Source: Pedobacter ginsengisoli
GTDB taxonomy: Bacteria; Bacteroidota; Bacteroidia; Sphingobacteriales; Sphingobacteriaceae
Direction: 5' to 3'
DNA: 64,000 nucleotides
Assembly (NCBI RefSeq): GCF_002736205.1
Contig: NZ_CP024091.1
Span: 3,779,555-3,843,554 of the forward strand
The notes below the pieces were generated by a model. The model was given only the letters and a program-made list of their open reading frames with translations, ran no database searches and was not told the DNA's origin. Below, piece by piece: positions 25,353 through 32,794 of the stretch. The stretch's first letter is position 1. Every line of letters begins with the position of its first letter. The position numbers and the translations under genes are program-made.

Positions 25353-25395
25353 ATATCAAAACTACATAAAACATTTAAATATGCAAAATATTAAC

Positions 25396-25424
25396 AAGAT
25401 AAACGATTAATATTCGTTTATCCT
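25396..25424. promoter_or_regulatory. AbiEi operator 2
   Basis: A second copy with the same left arm AAGATAAACGA (25396-25406), 7-base spacer and a right arm with one change (25414-25424), 72 bases upstream of the first. The surrounding bases (AAAATAT-AACAAGATAAACGAT) are also repeated, so it arose by duplication. Confidence 0.85.
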
Positions 25425-25513
25425 TTGTTATATCAACAATACAATGAGTCAAAGACAGAATTACGAATATACTTCGAAATAAATTTATATTATATGTTTA
25501 ATAACTAATCCTT

Positions 25514-25654
25514 ATGCAACGCTCTACAAGTGAAAAATTCAACATCATTAACCGCCAGACTGAAATTATTTCAGAACTGCCCACAACCGGATTAGAGGCC
25601 ATTAGTAAAATTATAAAAATCAAGCGCACTACTATCAATCCTTCTATGCGATAA
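25514..25654 (+). CDS. 46-residue ORF in a decayed region
   Basis: Open frame starting MQRSTSEKFNIINRQTEI and ending KRTTINPSMR. No family is recognised. Downstream, around 25737-25830, another short frame (LTKELDIAFLDNSVVELL) looks like real coding sequence without a start. Together they may be the remains of one or two island genes. The rest of 25425-26000 shows nothing I can name. Confidence 0.3.
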   Translation: MQRSTSEKFNIINRQTEIISELPTTGLEAISKIIKIKRTTINPSMR

Positions 25655-26008
25655 GAACGGGAATAGAGCGATTAATGAAATTAATCATAGGGCAACAAAC
25701 AGTCAACCCTATAAACTTGCCATAAATTAGAAAAATCTGACAAAAGAGCTTGACATCGCCTTCCTAGACAATAGTGTAGTGGAGTTGCTTAAAGGCTTTA
25801 CACAGCACGTGGTCAGTGACAGTGCTTAATTCGACCCATTTTATGGGCGAATTGATTAAAACAAGCAGTTTTTCAAAAATTTCTGAAGAATGAAGATTAA
25901 ATATCCTATAGACAGCTACAGGGTTTCTTTCAAATTTCGAACAAATGTGGATTCGAATTCTAGTTTTTTTTCTGGTTTTATTAAAATTGAAATCATTTCT
26001 TAAATTGA

Positions 26009-26016
26009 TAAATTTG
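26009..26016 (+). promoter_or_regulatory. Promoter -7 box (TAAATTTG)
   Basis: Exact TAnnTTTG match, with TTG at 25987-25989 and 19 bases between them, 23 bases before the ATG at 26039. A complete Bacteroidota promoter for the gene that the insertion sequence now interrupts. Confidence 0.6.
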
Positions 26017-26038
26017 TTCTACAAGCCATTGATACAAT

Positions 26039-26121
26039 ATGACTAGAGAAGAATTCGACAATCAGGCGTTGCCTCAATCGGATGCAAATTCAAATTTAGA
26101 AACAGACTCAAGGAGGATCAA
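26039..26121 (+). pseudogene. ORF start interrupted by ISAon1-like copy 1
   Basis: ATG at 26039 opens a frame of about 27 codons (MTREEFDNQALPQSD, then SNLETDSRRIK) that runs into the inverted repeat of the insertion sequence at 26122. It has a good promoter box upstream. The continuation is not visible on the far side of the element, so part of the gene was lost. The family is unknown. Confidence 0.45.
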
Positions 26122-26149
26122 GGAGCGGAATTCTTGGGGGCATGAAACT

Positions 26150-27133
26150 TTAAGCATATATTTTAGAAAGTCTGAATAGAAAGAATTTGACATCTCTTAC
26201 CCCTCTGGAAGTTGCTCTGAAAGCTTTAACCTTGGCATTGAATGACTCAGCTGAAGCATTCGTTGATCTATTAGTAAAGAAATTCAGAATAGATAAATAA
26301 TGAGCCTGTATGGATCTGGATACTGTTCTGAATGATTCTATTGCGGAATCTTCCACATCATTATACCACAATGCCAGTCTTTTAAATGCCTGCTCCTTGC
26401 TTTTACATACCTTAAAGATTTCGCCTAATCTAAGGGATAGTTTATAAGCCTTTTTTAACTCGGGATACCGCTCAAATAGTAGTTCAGCCCGATTTTTCTG
26501 AACCTGAGTCCACTTGCTGTGGTGCTTGAACAGCAAATACCTGCTTCTGGCCAGCAATTGCTTTAGCGTATCTCCGTTGGAAAGCACCTCCCCGCGGAAG
26601 ATGGTTTTAGCTCTCTTTGCTTGCTTAATCGCTTCATTTTCTGCATCCAGAGCTTCCCAACGGTATTTGATTCTGCATTCCTGTACAGCATCATAAGCAA
26701 GTTTTTGAACATGGAAGCGGTCGATGACCCTGTGCGCATTGGTAAAACATCTCCTAATGGCCAACTGCATATTTGCAGCCATATCCATGGTGACTTCCTG
26801 TACTCGTTTTCGAAGCCTTTCGGGTATTTTCTTCAGTACGGTGATAATATCCTCGGCTACTGTACCTTTGATCATTGCTACAATAGCGCCTTTACGACCT
26901 TTTGCAGTCTTATTGGTGATGATGGTATATAATTCTCCATTGGATAAAGCAGTCTCGTCGATGCTTAAATATGGACTGATATTCTTTGTGAACAACATCC
27001 ACTGGTCTGCATGATCTTTCTGTTCCCAACTATTGTAATCGCTGATATGCTCTTTATATTGTTCTTGAAGCTGTTTGCCATCTACCTGAAAGTAATGACC
27101 TAAATGATAGCAGCTGATTGGATGATTATCCAA
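26150..27133 (-). CDS. ISAon1-like transposase, catalytic ORF (copy 1)
   Basis: 327 residues with the DDE_Tnp_ISL3-type core: LSIDETALSNGELYTIITNK (first Asp), EVTMDMAANMQLAIRRCFTNAHRVIDRFHVQKLA (second Asp and the DRFH motif), and near the C-terminus STNASAESFNAKVKAFR, where the last Glu lies. It starts with ATG inside the last codons of the first ORF (8-base overlap, +1 frame). The frame is intact. Confidence 0.9.
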   Translation of the reverse strand: MDNHPISCYHLGHYFQVDGKQLQEQYKEHISDYNSWEQKDHADQWMLFTKNISPYLSIDETALSNGELYTIITNKTAKGRKGAIVAMIKGTVAEDIITVLKKIPERLRKRVQEVTMDMAANMQLAIRRCFTNAHRVIDRFHVQKLAYDAVQECRIKYRWEALDAENEAIKQAKRAKTIFRGEVLSNGDTLKQLLARSRYLLFKHHSKWTQVQKNRAELLFERYPELKKAYKLSLRLGEIFKVCKSKEQAFKRLALWYNDVEDSAIESFRTVSRSIQAHYLSILNFFTNRSTNASAESFNAKVKAFRATSRGVRDVKFFLFRLSKIYA

Positions 27134-27479
27134 ATATTCCTTTTAAAAAAAGACCGAATTCCGTTGTCATTCGTGCCCCTTTCCTTACTAAATCCCAATC
27201 TCTGCTGATGATCTCCGCGGTCTTCTTAACTGTCCAGCGACGCCGTTTAATGCGTAAAGCGACTTTTTGACCTCGAATTGGAAAATCCTGGATACTCACC
27301 TCTGGAAAGAAGCCTTTGGACTCAAGGTCTTTGTTTGCATAGCCATCAGGGGCTATATTTTTCTCTTCAAGGTAGATATTCAACATCTTACCTTCTTTTT
27401 CTACTTGCGTTAATTCAAAATAATCCAGAATGCCTTCTGGTAATAATAAACTGATAAGGGTTTCTGCAGCTTCGCTCAA
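27126..27479 (-). CDS. ISAon1-like transposase, N-terminal ORF (copy 1)
   Basis: 117 residues matching the N-terminal region protein of ISAon1-type elements: SLLLPEGILDYFELT, then SKGFFPEVSIQDFPIRGQKVALRIKRRRW and IISRDWDLVRKGARMT. It probably binds DNA ends together with the catalytic ORF. Intact, with the second ORF overlapping by 8 bases. Confidence 0.88.
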   Translation of the reverse strand: MSEAAETLISLLLPEGILDYFELTQVEKEGKMLNIYLEEKNIAPDGYANKDLESKGFFPEVSIQDFPIRGQKVALRIKRRRWTVKKTAEIISRDWDLVRKGARMTTEFGLFLKGIFG

Positions 27480-27606
27480 AATGAAAATTGTCGTTTGATT
27501 TACAAGTGCAAAAGAAAGAATTTATTTCATTCCCCCCAAGAATTCCGCTCCAGCATTATCTGGATCAATACCAAAAGTTGTGGAGCAGGGCAGCTTTTTT
27601 AGGATT

Positions 27607-28590
27607 TTAGGCATACAGTTGAGTTAGTCTGTACAGGAAGAATTCTATATTTTTCACCCCTCTGAATTGCGTTCTGAAAGCCTTTATTTTAGCATTGAAC
27701 GATTCAGCCGAAGCATTTGTAGATCTGTTATCAAAATAGTTCAGAATGGTGGTGTAATGATTTTGAATTGAGCGTGCAATTGTGTTGAAGGATTTGAAGC
27801 CAGTCTGTCTTACTTTCTCGTGCCACCTGGCCAGGTTAGCCAATCCGAAGACTTTATCTTTTGTATTTTCAAATAACTGACTAAGCCCTATGCTGAGTCC
27901 GTAGGCTGTTTTAAGGTCTGGATATTTTTCAAATAGGAGTTTTGCTCTTTCTTTTTGGCTCTGTTTCCAGTCTGAAGGCTTCTTGTACAGTACATACCTG
28001 CTTCTTGCTAGTAATTGTTTCAAGGTATCTCCATTTGCAAGTACTTCCATACCAAAGTCGGCACCAGTCTTCTTTGCAGATTCCAAGGCCTCATTTTCAG
28101 CATCTATAGCTTCCCATCGGTATTTGATCCGCATTTCCTGAAGTGCCTCAGTAGCCAGTTTCTGTACATGAAACCTGTCTGTTACTCTTACCGCCACGGG
28201 AAAACATCTCTTGGCAATGAGCTCCATATTACCTGCCATATCTAATGTGATTTCAGTAACCTTTTTGCGGTCCCTTTCTGGAATTTGGTGCAATATCGAA
28301 ATTACGGTTTCTGCTTTGGTACCAGCTACAATGGCCACGATCGCGCCCTTTTTGCCTTTAGCAGCTTTATTAGTAACGATTGTATAGAGTTCTCCATGAG
28401 ACAGGCTAGTCTCATCAATAGAAAGATGTTTACCAAGATTCTGAGGAAATAAAAGCCACTTCTTAGCATGTGATTTTTGATTCCAGCTTTTAAATTCACT
28501 CAGGTAATCACGATACTGGCGAAGCAGGTTTTTGGCGTTTACCCCATAAAAGGAGCTGATACTGTCAATGCTATTGGGTGCTGTATTGAT
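27607..28590 (-). CDS. ISAon1-like transposase, catalytic ORF (copy 2), no usual start codon
   Basis: Aligned to copy 1, this frame is open over exactly the same 984 bases, but the position of copy 1's ATG is ATC (28588-28590). The first GTG in frame is only at 28336-28338, inside the catalytic core. Motifs LSIDETSLSHGELYTIVTN, TEITLDMAGNMELIAKRCF, TDRFHVQKLATEAL and STNASAESFNAKIKAF are intact. Expression would need a frameshift from the first ORF (which is in the -1 phase relative to it) or a rare start. Confidence 0.8.
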   Translation of the reverse strand: MNTAPNSIDSISSFYGVNAKNLLRQYRDYLSEFKSWNQKSHAKKWLLFPQNLGKHLSIDETSLSHGELYTIVTNKAAKGKKGAIVAIVAGTKAETVISILHQIPERDRKKVTEITLDMAGNMELIAKRCFPVAVRVTDRFHVQKLATEALQEMRIKYRWEAIDAENEALESAKKTGADFGMEVLANGDTLKQLLARSRYVLYKKPSDWKQSQKERAKLLFEKYPDLKTAYGLSIGLSQLFENTKDKVFGLANLARWHEKVRQTGFKSFNTIARSIQNHYTTILNYFDNRSTNASAESFNAKIKAFRTQFRGVKNIEFFLYRLTQLYA

Positions 28591-28936
28591 TGATTTCTTT
28601 TAAAAAAGCCGCGAAATCTCCTGTCATTCGCGTTCCCTTTTCTACTAAAGTCCAATCCCGGTAGATCACCTTACCACTTTCCAGATTCATCCATCGCCGC
28701 CGTTTGATGTGATAAAAAACCTTATGGCCACGGATAGGGAAATCCTGAACTACAATCTCTGGAAAGAAGCCTTTGGACTGCACCTTGATCGAATTCCATT
28801 CTGTTGGCAGAGTATTGAGCTCTTCTAACTGAATATGAAAAGTATCTGGTTCTTCAATCGCATTGGTGAATTCAAAATTCTCTAAGATAAATTCTGGTAA
28901 AAATAGGCTCAGTAAAGACTTGGTAGTGGATGGCAT
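28571..28936 (-). CDS. ISAon1-like transposase, N-terminal ORF (copy 2)
   Basis: 121 residues, homologous to the first ORF of copy 1 (SKGFFPEIVVQDFPIRGHKVFYHIKRRRW, VIYRDWTLVEKGTRMT). Near its 3' end the RNA has a run of six Us followed by AAAAG (codons GCT TTT TTA AAA), a slip-prone stretch just ahead of the 20-base overlap with the second ORF. Confidence 0.87.
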   Translation of the reverse strand: MPSTTKSLLSLFLPEFILENFEFTNAIEEPDTFHIQLEELNTLPTEWNSIKVQSKGFFPEIVVQDFPIRGHKVFYHIKRRRWMNLESGKVIYRDWTLVEKGTRMTGDFAAFLKEINQYSTQ

Positions 28937-29037
28937 AAATGGTAAGGATCACTAAAAATACAAAGCTATATTTTTAATCATTGCTCCACAACTTTTGGCA
29001 TTGATCCCATTATCTACCTGACTAACAATAGATTAGA

Positions 29038-29080
29038 ACAAAAAAAAGAGGGCAAGCGACCGTTTTACCGTGCTTGCCCA
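29038..29080 (-). terminator. tRNA-Asn terminator (second copy)
   Basis: An 8-bp stem GGGCAAGC/GCTTGCCC (29050-29057 with 29072-29079) with partial inner pairing, followed on the minus strand by CTCTTTTTTT. It lies a few bases after the encoded CCA of the tRNA gene. Confidence 0.85.
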
Positions 29081-29086
29081 TTATGG

Positions 29087-29160
29087 CTCCCTCTGCTGGG
29101 CTCGAACCAGCGACCCTCTGATTAACAGTCAGATGCTCTAACCAGCTGAGCTAAGAAGGA
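29087..29160 (-). tRNA. tRNA-Asn (anticodon GUU), second copy
   Basis: Identical over all 74 bases to the copy at 14591-14664, with the same cloverleaf and GTT anticodon, and CCA encoded next (29084-29086). The upstream 17 bases and a later block (TTTTGGGAATGCAATATTAGGG) are also shared between the copies, so the promoter region was duplicated too, although its -7 box is CGTTTTTG here. It caps island B on the right. Confidence 0.97.
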
Positions 29161-29300
29161 GTCTGGTCTTCCAAAAACGCTTCTGATGCACTCTTAAGAA
29201 CGCATCGCCTTGTTCGTTTTGGGAATGCAATATTAGGGGTTTTAATTTATTTATGCAATATTTGCGGAGAAAAAAAATTAAAAAAAAACAATTATTTCAT

Positions 29301-30221
29301 ATGAGCCTGATAATCATAGGTACTGTAGCTTTTGATGCAATCGAAACTCCTTTCGGAAAGACAGATAAAATAGTAGGTGGTGCCGCAACTTATGCAAGTT
29401 TAGCTGCTTCTTACTTCTACAATAAAGTAAAAATTGTTGGTGTTGTAGGTGATGATTTTCATCAAGAAGACATAAATACTTTTACAAACCATGGAATTGA
29501 CACAGAGGGATTGCAGATAAAAGACGGAGAAAAGTCTTTCTTTTGGTCCGGAAAATATCATAATGATATGAATAGCCGCGACACCTTAGTTACTGAACTT
29601 AATGTTCTGGAGAACTTTGACCCTATTATTCCTGATAGCTACCAAGACTGCGAGTACTTAATGCTAGGCAACCTTACTCCTATTGTTCAGCAAACTGTTA
29701 TCAAACGTCTGAAAAATAAACCTAAATTAATCGTTTTAGATACAATGAACTTTTGGATGGACATCATGATGCCTGATTTGCTGGAAACGCTTAAAATGGT
29801 AGATGTACTTACCATCAATGATGAAGAGGCACGTCAACTGTCAGGAGAGTATTCGTTAGTTAAAGCTTCTCAGAAGATTTTGGCAATGGGGCCTAAGTAT
29901 CTGATCATTAAAAAAGGCGAACATGGAGCCTTGTTATTTCATGAAGATAAAATTTTCTCGGCTCCGGCTTTACCATTAGCCGAGGTATTTGATCCGACTG
30001 GTGCAGGAGATACTTTTGCAGGTGGTTTTATTGGCTACATGGCTAAAGTAGGGACTGTTAACTTTAACAATATGAAAAATGCCATAATTTTTGGCTCTGC
30101 CCTTGCTTCTTTCTGTGTAGAGAAATTTGGAACTGAAAAGATCTTAAATTTAACAGCAGAAGAAGTTACTGCACGCGTTCAGGAATTTGTAAACCTAAGC
30201 TCATTTTCAATAGAATCATAA
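29301..30221 (+). CDS. PfkB family carbohydrate/nucleoside kinase
   Basis: 306 residues from the ATG at 29301, which begins MSLIIIGTVAFDAIETPFG, the usual strand-one start. An upstream in-frame ATG at 29253 would add a lysine-rich tail and is less likely. The GG of VGGAATYASLAASYF binds substrate; the C-terminal signature DPTGAGDTFAGGFIGYM near residue 240 has the catalytic Asp and anion hole. ATP-dependent phosphorylation of a sugar or nucleoside is expected; the substrate cannot be read. The next gene is convergent. Confidence 0.92.
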   Translation: MSLIIIGTVAFDAIETPFGKTDKIVGGAATYASLAASYFYNKVKIVGVVGDDFHQEDINTFTNHGIDTEGLQIKDGEKSFFWSGKYHNDMNSRDTLVTELNVLENFDPIIPDSYQDCEYLMLGNLTPIVQQTVIKRLKNKPKLIVLDTMNFWMDIMMPDLLETLKMVDVLTINDEEARQLSGEYSLVKASQKILAMGPKYLIIKKGEHGALLFHEDKIFSAPALPLAEVFDPTGAGDTFAGGFIGYMAKVGTVNFNNMKNAIIFGSALASFCVEKFGTEKILNLTAEEVTARVQEFVNLSSFSIES

Positions 30222-30266
30222 GCTTCTACAATTAAGTACATAAAGAAATACAAACAGATAGATTCT

Positions 30267-30503
30267 TTATGTACTTAATTTCCCAATTGCCGTAAACTTT
30301 TCAAACACCATCTCTGTATGCGGAGCATCGGGCAACTCATCTGTCAGATCCTGACCGGCCCAATGTTCATAATGCTTTCCATTCCTCCACATTCTACTAT
30401 CTGTTACATCATAAATAACTCCTTTATAGGCAATCCATATTTGTGGCTTATCCTGTCCGTTGCGCAATGCAAGCTGTTGCTTTGTGTAAATTGGCAGCTC
30501 CAT
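30267..30503 (-). CDS. Cytochrome b5-like heme-binding protein
   Basis: 78 residues with the short b5/MAPR-like fold: YTKQQLALRNGQDKPQIWIAYKGVIYDVTDSRMWRNGKHYEHWAGQDLTDEL. It resembles the predicted heme/steroid-binding proteins of COG4892, where heme ligands lie in the GKHYEHWAG region. It overlaps the stop of the lycopene cyclase gene by one base (ATGGAG start at 30503), so they are co-transcribed. A redox partner role is plausible but not shown. Confidence 0.8.
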   Translation of the reverse strand: MELPIYTKQQLALRNGQDKPQIWIAYKGVIYDVTDSRMWRNGKHYEHWAGQDLTDELPDAPHTEMVFEKFTAIGKLST

Positions 30504-31174
30504 TAGGCTTTACTTTTAAGTACTTCAAATAAATAAACACTTGTCAAAAGAACACTCATAAGATAAAAGAAGGATTCAAATGGAATCGGGCCTAAGGTTA
30601 GGTTAATAGTTTTATCAATTGCATAAGTTAGAATTGGCAAACCCCCAACAAACATATACAACAAACAAAAAGGGATAAGCAATACTACATAAGCCCTATA
30701 AAACTTATATGTAAACCTAAGCTTGTTTACATACTCTACATAAAAAAGTAATATGAACAGCATAGAAAAGGTAACAACACAATATAATTTACTGTGGGCA
30801 AAAAATAGCATTGCAATTAGCAACCCCAACAATAAATTACTGATGGAAAGACTGAATTTTTCGAGGTTATTTTTGGGAAAATGCGCATTCAAAACCACAT
30901 AGATATTTAGCCCGGCAAAAGCCAAAACAAAGTGAAACATAATTTCTTCAATGGGCAATTGAAGAATATTAACTCCAACAGTATATTCAGGATTAAAAAA
31001 GAATATTTTAAATTGATTAAAGAAAAGTGCAGCACCCGAAAATACAACTCCTGAAACTAATACTGCCGGAGCCATATGCTTCCAGCTTCTCATAGGGTTT
31101 GCTTTTTTATCCAAAACCAACATAAATGACAAAAGAAGCAGCATCAGATTGATCAGTAAATAGAAGTAATTCAT
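30503..31174 (-). CDS. Lycopene cyclase, membrane (CrtYcd/CarR) type
   Basis: 223 residues, about seven membrane helices. Two copies of the lycopene cyclase repeat are seen: the first near residue 55 with FFNPEYTVGVNILQLPIEEIMFHFVL, the second near residue 185 with LTLGPIPFESFFYLMSVLL. Both carry the P-x-E-(E/S)-x-(F/M)-F core. The fused two-repeat form makes beta-ionone rings on lycopene in carotenoid synthesis. The other carotenoid genes are not in the window. A GTTAAACAA site upstream resembles the operator near the CarH-type regulator gene, suggesting light control. Confidence 0.85.
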   Translation of the reverse strand: MNYFYLLINLMLLLLSFMLVLDKKANPMRSWKHMAPAVLVSGVVFSGAALFFNQFKIFFFNPEYTVGVNILQLPIEEIMFHFVLAFAGLNIYVVLNAHFPKNNLEKFSLSISNLLLGLLIAMLFFAHSKLYCVVTFSMLFILLFYVEYVNKLRFTYKFYRAYVVLLIPFCLLYMFVGGLPILTYAIDKTINLTLGPIPFESFFYLMSVLLTSVYLFEVLKSKA

Positions 31175-31214
31175 GTATGAAAATTAATTTAGCTTCAAAA
31201 ATATGATTTTGATA

Positions 31215-31225
31215 CAGTTAAACAA
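31215..31225. promoter_or_regulatory. Possible CarH-type operator half near the lycopene cyclase gene
   Basis: CAGTTAAACAA matches 9 of 11 bases of the arm ATGTTAAACAA found upstream of the B12-binding MerR gene (52966-52976). It lies about 40 bases upstream of the lycopene cyclase start codon. A single site of this length could occur by chance in AT-rich DNA. Confidence 0.4.
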
Positions 31226-31313
31226 CCTTATCTCCTACCTATACATTCTAAAAATTAATTGTTTGCCCAATAAAATTTTTTAAGTTAATTTTAAGTAACC
31301 AAAACAAATAAAA

Positions 31314-31844
31314 ATGAAAATAATTAAAGTTTTAGCGGGCATTATTGTAGTAATCATTGCCCTCTTTTTTATCATTGGTTTCTTCCTTCCTAAAACTTAC
31401 AGCGTAAGCAGATCCATTGAAATTAACAAACCTGACAGCATAGCCTATCAGAAAACATTAAATTTTAACGATTTTGGATTATGGAACCCATGGATGCAAA
31501 TGGACAAGACTGCTAAGCACACGGTAACGGGCGATGGTGTTTCTGTAGGTTCAAAATTTAGCTGGGAAGGAAAAGAAGTAGGAACCGGAAGCATTACAAT
31601 TGAAAAACTTAACCCAAACAAGCAAATCGACGAAAAACTAGAATTCATTAAACCATTTCAAAGCACTGCAACAACCTCGTTCTATTTTGAGCCTACCGCC
31701 AATGGCAGCACAAAAGTAACCTGGGACTTTAGAGGAGAGAATACATCTATTTTCTCAAAATGGATGTCGCTCGCATATGACTCCATGATCGGAAAAGATT
31801 ACGAAAAAGGATTAGCCAACTTAAAGGCCTTTGTAGAAAAATAG
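31314..31844 (+). CDS. SRPBCC family protein with N-terminal membrane anchor
   Basis: 176 residues. One membrane helix (IIKVLAGIIVVIIALFFIIGFFLP) is followed by a START/SRPBCC domain (YSVSRSIEINKP, FGLWNPWMQMDK, FSWEGKEVGTGSITIEK, KVTWDFRGENTSIFSKWMSL). The fold binds hydrophobic ligands, here likely outside the cytoplasmic membrane. Single gene, ending in a strong terminator that is now split by a small mobile element. Confidence 0.88.
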   Translation: MKIIKVLAGIIVVIIALFFIIGFFLPKTYSVSRSIEINKPDSIAYQKTLNFNDFGLWNPWMQMDKTAKHTVTGDGVSVGSKFSWEGKEVGTGSITIEKLNPNKQIDEKLEFIKPFQSTATTSFYFEPTANGSTKVTWDFRGENTSIFSKWMSLAYDSMIGKDYEKGLANLKAFVEK

Positions 31845-31851
31845 TTAAACC

Positions 31852-32087
31852 AAAAAAAAGCGGGTGCCTTGTTTGGAGGGCACTGAAAAAGTCCTTTACA
31901 AAAATGGGGCAGTTCATAAATCATGAATTGCCCCATTTTCATTAAGTTGTAAGAAGTTTTTCTAGTTAAAATTTTCTGTAGCCGCCCCTGAGATGGTCAA
32001 ATTCAATTATTTCATAATTTTATTTCTCTCGGTTATTTTCGAGCCACTTTTTCAGTGCCCTTCTTGTTTGACACCCGCTTTTTTTTT
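31852..32087. terminator. Bidirectional terminator split by a MITE-like insertion
   Basis: The outer arms AAAAAAAAGCGGGTG (31852-31866) and CACCCGCTTTTTTTT (32072-32086) are perfectly complementary. They would form a 15-bp terminator stem if the insert 31876-32062 and one copy of the 8-bp repeat CTTGTTTG were removed; that repeat would be most of the loop. It separates the convergent SRPBCC and sigma-factor genes. Confidence 0.85.
31876..32062. mobile_element. 187-bp MITE-like element in a terminator loop
   Basis: Flanked by the direct repeat CTTGTTTG (31868-31875 and 32063-32070), with terminal inverted repeats AGGGCACTGAAAAAGT that differ only at the outermost base. Inside, 31901-31939 is a long palindrome (17-bp stem with one G-T pair). 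There is no ORF. These are the features of a non-autonomous element moved by a transposase encoded elsewhere; the parent element is not in the window. Confidence 0.85.
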
Positions 32088-32094
32088 GAATTTC

Positions 32095-32625
32095 TTAAAC
32101 TATATCAGCTCCAAGAACATCTTTAGAGTATGTTTTTAGATACTTTTTTAAAATCTGTCGGGCAACATGTATTCTTGTTTTCACAGTACCAATAGGAATG
32201 TTAAGCATCTCTGCAATTTCATGGTATTTGTACCCTTCAAAATACTTAACAAATGGAATATGATATTCTGGCTGTAAAGTAGCCAGAGCCTTATTAATAT
32301 CACCTATAACAAACTTGCTGTCGCTGGTGTTTTTAGAAGCACTGTAATGAAGATTTGCCGAAGAAATATCATCAGACTGAGTAATTAATGCATTTGTTTT
32401 TACCAAACGGCGATAATTATTAATGAAGGTATTTTTCATAATCGTAAACAACCATCCTTTAAGGTTTGTTCCTTCTTTGAACTTACTATAATAAGTTACA
32501 GCCTTCAACATAGTATCTTGTACCAGGTCGTTTGCATCTTCAATATCTTTTGTAAAATTTAAAGCGAATGACTGTAGAGAGACCGAGTGGTCATTTAATT
32601 TGAGGTTGAATTCATTTTTTGTCAT
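32095..32625 (-). CDS. ECF-like sigma-70 family RNA polymerase sigma factor
   Basis: 176 residues. Region 2 is seen at DANDLVQDTMLKAVTYYSKFKEGTNLKGWLFTIMKNTFINNYRR and region 4 at LQPEYHIPFVKYFEGYKYHEIAEMLNIPIGTVKTRIHVARQIL. No regions 1.1 or 3, so it is of the ECF class. No anti-sigma gene is adjacent. The upstream region contains TTTGTTTAATA, close to the CarH-type motif, but this is weak evidence. It converges on the SRPBCC gene. Confidence 0.9.
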   Translation of the reverse strand: MTKNEFNLKLNDHSVSLQSFALNFTKDIEDANDLVQDTMLKAVTYYSKFKEGTNLKGWLFTIMKNTFINNYRRLVKTNALITQSDDISSANLHYSASKNTSDSKFVIGDINKALATLQPEYHIPFVKYFEGYKYHEIAEMLNIPIGTVKTRIHVARQILKKYLKTYSKDVLGADIV

Positions 32626-32794
32626 AATGTTTTAAGTTTTAGGGTTTATAAAAGCAAACAAACAAAGTTTTAAGAGTGGCGCTCACCAGTTTGTTTAATA
32701 TTATACTCAAAAACATATACAACTTATGTACCAAAAAAAAGATCCCAATGTTATCAAATTAATTTTCGGCGCCCACTGTATTGAATGGGCGTTG

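Larger units (their letters stand above)
26122..27551 (-). mobile_element. ISAon1-like insertion sequence, copy 1
   Basis: About 1430 bp with near-perfect terminal inverted repeats: GGAGCGGAATTCTTGGGGG at 26122 and its complement ending at 27551, agreeing over about 26 bases with a single-base gap. It encodes two overlapping ORFs on the minus strand. Flanking 8-mers do not match, so the target duplication is lost or an adjacent deletion occurred. It lies ten bases from copy 2. Confidence 0.88.
27562..29007 (-). mobile_element. ISAon1-like insertion sequence, copy 2
   Basis: 1446 bp with 26-bp inverted repeats carrying one mismatch (27562-27587 and 28982-29007) and a perfect 8-bp target duplication CATTATCT at 27554-27561 and 29008-29015. 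The intact duplication shows a simple and fairly recent insertion. It encodes the same two-ORF layout as copy 1, but the sequence and ends differ, so it is a related and not identical element. Confidence 0.93.

Noticed and set aside
28571..28620. Classical -1 programmed frameshift in ISAon1-like copy 2
   Set aside because: The T TTT TTA heptamer is in register, but a -1 slip does not lead into the catalytic frame, which is +1; only a different mechanism could join the two ORFs.
23000..29100. CRISPR array
   Set aside because: The repeated units in this stretch are tRNA fragments, operators and IS ends; there is no regular repeat-spacer pattern and no cas gene in the window.
29253..29300. N-terminal extension of the PfkB kinase from ATG 29253
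   Set aside because: It would add a lysine-rich tail before the conserved first strand; the ATG at 29301 fits the family start.
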